64,000 nt of DNA from assembly GCA_965247815.1 (NCBI GenBank), contig CBDFHW010000031.1, positions 62,001 to 126,000 of the forward strand. The letters are read 5' to 3'. The translations under genes were made by a program, and so were the position numbers. Source of the stretch: CBDAQA01 sp965247815. GTDB taxonomy: Bacteria > Planctomycetota > Phycisphaerae > Tepidisphaerales > Tepidisphaeraceae. This document shows, piece by piece, positions 60,820-64,000 of this stretch. Each line of letters opens with the position of its first letter. Positions within the stretch are counted from its first letter, which is position 1. Below the pieces are notes generated by a model. That model searched no databases and was not told where the DNA came from. It saw only the letters and a list, made by a program, of their open reading frames with translations.

Positions 60820-61773
60820 TCACTCCCCGGCGCCCTTCGTTTTCAGCGTCGTGTTGAAGAAATGCAAGACGTCCAGCGCGATCGACGGGCGGTCGAACCC
60901 TGTGTCGTGACCGGCACCTTTGATGGTTTGAAACTCGACCGGCACGTTGGCATTCTTCAATGCATCAGCCAGCAACTGACTGTGCGCGATCGGGACCAGC
61001 GTGTCCTTGTCGCCGTGCATGATCAGGAACGGCGGAATCTTGGTCGCCTGAGCACGGGTGATGAACAAGATCGGGTTTGCCTGCCGGACCAGATCGAGCT
61101 TCTCGCTGATGGGTCCGCCCAGCAGAGCCGCGATCAGCGGTGCCGCGACCTTGGCGTCGGCGGTGCCGGCGGCCGGTTGCACGGCGTACCGGGACAGGTC
61201 CGTCGGTCCGAACCAGTCGCACACCGCCTGCACGTCGCTGGACTGGTCTGCGTTGCCGCCGACCGTTCCTTCGGATTCTTTCGACCCGCCCGACGTTCCC
61301 AGCAGCGCGACCAGGTGCCCGCCCGCGCTCTCGCCCCAGACGCCGATCCTGGTCGGGTCGATGTGGTACTCGGCCGCGTGCGCCCGCAGGAAGCGGACCG
61401 CCCCTTTGCAGTCCTGGATCTGGGCCGGGAACGGGGCGACGTCGGTCAGTCGATAATTCAGGCTCGCGACGACGAACCCGTGCGACAGCAGCGGGAGTGC
61501 GGGGCAGCCGTTCTTGTCACCGACCGCCCAACCCCCGCCGTGAATCCAGACCACCAGCGGCAGCGGGGCAGTCGCGTGCTCGGGGGTGAACACGTCCAAA
61601 AAGTTAGAATCGCCGGGCCCGTCCCCGTAACGCACGTCGGTCATGGTGATTGTATGCGCGGGGAGCCCCGGCTTGTGGTGTGTCGGCTGCGTCGTCGGGG
61701 CCGCGAACAAATTTCCGGCCATTGTGCCGAACGCCAGCGACGCCATGAAGAAAGAAGTTGTGCGATGAAACAT
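60820..61773 (-). CDS. Alpha/beta hydrolase (acetyl-esterase-like), exported
   Basis: The 317-residue protein has a signal peptide (MFHRTTSFFMASLAFGTMAG then NLFAA). The fold is alpha/beta hydrolase of the BD-FAE/esterase-lipase type: oxyanion WIHGGGWAVGDK, nucleophile GVWGESAGGHLVALLG, Asp in LIMHGDKDTLVP and His in IKGAGHDTGF. It probably removes acetyl or feruloyl groups from polysaccharides outside the cytoplasm. The ATG at 61773 is chosen because the longer frame adds no signal-like sequence. Confidence 0.9.
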   Translation of the reverse strand: MFHRTTSFFMASLAFGTMAGNLFAAPTTQPTHHKPGLPAHTITMTDVRYGDGPGDSNFLDVFTPEHATAPLPLVVWIHGGGWAVGDKNGCPALPLLSHGFVVASLNYRLTDVAPFPAQIQDCKGAVRFLRAHAAEYHIDPTRIGVWGESAGGHLVALLGTSGGSKESEGTVGGNADQSSDVQAVCDWFGPTDLSRYAVQPAAGTADAKVAAPLIAALLGGPISEKLDLVRQANPILFITRAQATKIPPFLIMHGDKDTLVPIAHSQLLADALKNANVPVEFQTIKGAGHDTGFDRPSIALDVLHFFNTTLKTKGAGE

Positions 61774-62135
61774 AAAGGTCAGGTTTTCTGTCACAGGTAG
61801 ATCATCCGGCGCGATCACACGGGCGAGGACGCCCGTGCCAAGATTGGCTGTTGCCCAAATTTGCTAGCACCCTCGTGGATCGATTAAACGCCGTGCGAAT
61901 GAATTGTAGCTCGCGACGACACCGGACCCTAGTTAAAGTTTTCCGGATCGATCCCATTCGAAAAGCTGCGCATTATTGTGGCACGGGCGTCCTCGCCCGT
62001 GTCTTGGAGCCGAACGATGCAGGACGCTTTCCAAAGTTTCAGTATGCCGAATGGCAGTACAAACCGCCGGCCTGATTCGGGGTCTACCCTTTCACGAGAT
62101 TACGCGTTGGAGGGTTAGACGGGTCGGAGTTTGAT
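61774..62135. repeat. Intergenic region with GCACGGGCG-type palindromes
   Basis: tcacacgggcgaggacgccc (from 61815) and gtggcacgggcgtcctcgcc (from 61979) are inverted copies 150 bases apart, each followed by cgtg. Similar arms occur at 51016-51104. No gene is seen in this 362-base gap between divergent genes. Confidence 0.7.
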
Positions 62136-64000
62136 ATGAACATGCATTATCGATCGAAATCGGCGGGTTTTTCGGCAGTCGTTTTAGCGGCGGCGATGGT
62201 GCTGTCGGGCGTGAAGGCCCCGGCACAGGACGCGCCGGCCAGCCCGATCACGGCGTGGCCGCTGCGGGTCGATGGGCCGTCGGGGCTGCTCACGGTGTAC
62301 GAACCACAACCCGAGAAATTCGAAGGCGACACCCTGACCGCGCGGGCGGCGGTGTCGTTGACCCCGCCGGGCTCGACCGACCCAGAATTCGGCGCGCTCT
62401 GGCTGCAGGCGCGCGTCGTCACCGACCGCGACGCCCGGACGGTCGTCATTCAGAATATCACCATCCGCCAGATCAAACTGCCGAACTCGACGCCCGAGCA
62501 GGAACAGAAGTTCGGGCAGGTGCTGCAGCAGCAGGTGCCGGGCTTGAACGTGACGCTGTCGCTGGACCAACTGGAAGCGACGCTGGGCGTCGTACAGAAG
62601 GCCAAGGAAGAATCGAAGCAACTGCAGAACGCGCCGCCGAAGATCATCTTCGCGGCCGTACCGACGACCCTGGTGGTGCTCGACGGACCGCCCAAGCTGC
62701 AGGCGGCCGACGTGACGGGCGTGATGCGCGTCGTGAACACGCCGTTCATTCTGCTGCTCGATCTGGAATCGAAACATTACTTTTTGAAAGCGGGCGACAC
62801 CTGGCAAACCGCAGCCGACTTAAACGGCCCGTGGGTGCCGACCGGTTCGGTGCCGGCGTCGGTGGTCGAACAGGGGAACAAGTTGTCGGATCAGAATGCC
62901 GGCGCGAACGCGCAGCCCCCGGGGCAACCTGCCCGCGTGGCCCCGGGACCGACGCAGATCATTGTGTCGCAGGAACCGGCCGAGCTGATCACCAGCGACG
63001 GCACCCCGTCGTACACGCCGCTTCCCGGCAATGACCTGCTGTACATGTCGAACACGACGGCCGACGTTTTCATGGAAGTCGCGAGCCAGCAGTTTTTCGT
63101 GCTGCTGTCGGGCCGGTGGTACCAGGGGCGTGGCCTGAACGGGCCGTGGACGTTCGTGGATTCGGATAAATTACCGTCCACGTTCGCGAGCATCCCGCCC
63201 GAATCATCGAAGGGAAACGTGCTGGTGTCGGTCGCCGGCACGCAACCGGCCAAGGACGCCCGGCTGGACGCGTACATCCCGCAGACCAGCGCGATCCGCC
63301 GGGACAGCGGGTCCAATCTGAACGTGACCTACGACGGCGAACCGCAGTTCGTGCCGGTCGAGAATACGCCGATCACTTATGCGTCCAACTGCGCCGACCC
63401 GGTGCTGTATGTCGAGAATTCGTACTACTGCTGCCATCAGGCGGTGTGGTATCGGTCGGGCGTCGCGGTCGGTCCGTGGGTGGTGGCGACCGCCGTCCCG
63501 CAGGTGATCTACACGCTCCCGCCGAGTTGCCCGGTATACAACTGCCGGTACGTCTACGTGTACGACTCGACACCCGACCTGGTCTACTGCGGGTATCTGC
63601 CGGGTTACACCGGTTGCTACGTATACGGCCCGACCGTGGTCTACGGCACGGGGTACAACTATCCGTACTGGTACCGCAGCCAGTTCATCGCCCGGCCTTA
63701 CACCTGGGGGTTCGGCGCCCGGTATGACTATTACTCGGGCAGCTGGGGCCTCGGGGCTTCGGTGTATTACGGCCGAAGCTGGTTCGCCGACGACCACGAC
63801 CGCCGAAACTGGTGGGGACCGCAGGGATATGTCGATTACCGCGAGGTCCGCGAACGCCACGATCGGCGTGACAATGTCGTCTACAATGTTCACGACGAAC
63901 ACATCACCAAAAACGTCACCAACGTCCGCAACGTGACGATCAACCGGGTGAACATTTACAACCGCGAAGAGAACGTGAAGCGCAACGTGTTCGTCGATAA
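62136..64000 (+). CDS. Large exported Tyr-rich protein, cut by the window end
   Basis: The open frame has 621 codons and continues past the window. It starts with a signal peptide (KSAGFSAVVLAAAMVLSGV then KAPAQ). It contains TSDGTPSYTPLPGNDLLYMS, FVLLSGRWYQGRGLNGPWTF and VSVAGTQPAKDARLDAYIPQ, and a Tyr/Gly/Pro-rich region (PPSCPVYNCRYVYVYDSTP, YGTGYNYPYWYRS). This is the pattern of a widespread exported protein group sometimes annotated carbohydrate-binding family V/XII. GGAG lies 6 bases before the ATG. The function is unknown. The C-terminus here is rich in Asp/His/Arg/Asn. Confidence 0.85.
   Translation, partial: MNMHYRSKSAGFSAVVLAAAMVLSGVKAPAQDAPASPITAWPLRVDGPSGLLTVYEPQPEKFEGDTLTARAAVSLTPPGSTDPEFGALWLQARVVTDRDARTVVIQNITIRQIKLPNSTPEQEQKFGQVLQQQVPGLNVTLSLDQLEATLGVVQKAKEESKQLQNAPPKIIFAAVPTTLVVLDGPPKLQAADVTGVMRVVNTPFILLLDLESKHYFLKAGDTWQTAADLNGPWVPTGSVPASVVEQGNKLSDQNAGANAQPPGQPARVAPGPTQIIVSQEPAELITSDGTPSYTPLPGNDLLYMSNTTADVFMEVASQQFFVLLSGRWYQGRGLNGPWTFVDSDKLPSTFASIPPESSKGNVLVSVAGTQPAKDARLDAYIPQTSAIRRDSGSNLNVTYDGEPQFVPVENTPITYASNCADPVLYVENSYYCCHQAVWYRSGVAVGPWVVATAVPQVIYTLPPSCPVYNCRYVYVYDSTPDLVYCGYLPGYTGCYVYGPTVVYGTGYNYPYWYRSQFIARPYTWGFGARYDYYSGSWGLGASVYYGRSWFADDHDRRNWWGPQGYVDYREVRERHDRRDNVVYNVHDEHITKNVTNVRNVTINRVNIYNREENVKRNVFVD

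Overview
The window looks like a chromosomal segment of a planctomycete, most likely class Phycisphaerae (Tepidisphaerales/Humisphaera-like); the rank below class is a guess. The signs are high GC, a prepilin-type protein with the planctomycetal H-X9-DG ending, two exported proteins with the planctomycete N-terminal EPxxxRLLF / MEPRRLF motif, several Ser/Thr kinases, a planctomycete-style RbfA and a histone-H1-like Lys/Ala protein. No rRNA, tRNA or CRISPR array was recognised. Housekeeping genes (rbfA, rtcB, sthA, gatC, gltA, comEC, gatA, acpS, pyrD, eno) are scattered among accessory cassettes. Layout: 80-1679 is an rbfA-rtcB operon (minus). 2214-5525 encodes a pseudokinase fused to an FGE-like domain, followed by sthA. 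7108-9913 is an AT-richer island with a restriction-modification system: a divergent C5 cytosine methyltransferase and a controller/GIY-YIG nuclease operon that ends in a frameshifted third gene. 10055-12674 holds a secreted protein and a GH24 lysozyme-like exoprotein. 13262-15011 is a WXG100-like three-gene operon, followed by gatC and gltA. 17043-21020 holds a patatin lipase and ComEC. 21040-24925 holds a PIN toxin-antitoxin pair, a REP-associated transposase (RAYT) with its palindromes, gatA and HigBA. 24970-29594 is a polysaccharide operon: a GH1-glycosyltransferase fusion, a UDP-galactopyranose-mutase-like flavoprotein and a 28-residue basic peptide. 30346-32384 is motA-motB, split by a four-helix-bundle gene inside inverted repeats. 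32735-35650 holds a prepilin-like protein, an M20 hydrolase and the histone-like protein. 35762-43916 is the most unusual region. It has two protein kinases, several membrane proteins with zinc ribbons, a small membrane peptide and three roughly 200-residue coiled-coil modules whose layout resembles ESCRT-III/Snf7 (CHMP) proteins; one module is fused to a possible winged helix and has its own in-frame ribosome-binding site. A second RAYT with a different palindrome family sits inside this locus. 44168-50949 holds AcpS, an aldo/keto reductase, an SGNH hydrolase, a zinc-ribbon membrane protein, PyrD, a PilZ protein and enolase. 51126-52024 shows a 163-bp tandem triplication of the start of a membrane-protein gene. 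52511-57151 holds a GT4 glycosyltransferase, two secreted or repetitive proteins and an NAD-epimerase that appears to start at CTG. 57406-57580 is a candidate structured RNA with an intrinsic terminator. 57606-64000 holds a small exported protein, a prolyl-oligopeptidase-family peptidase with an embedded VHL-like beta domain, an alpha/beta esterase and a large tyrosine-rich exported protein cut by the window end. At least five families of REP-like palindromes occupy the intergenic spaces, two of them each linked to its own RAYT gene. Functional statements come from motif recognition by eye; no search was run.
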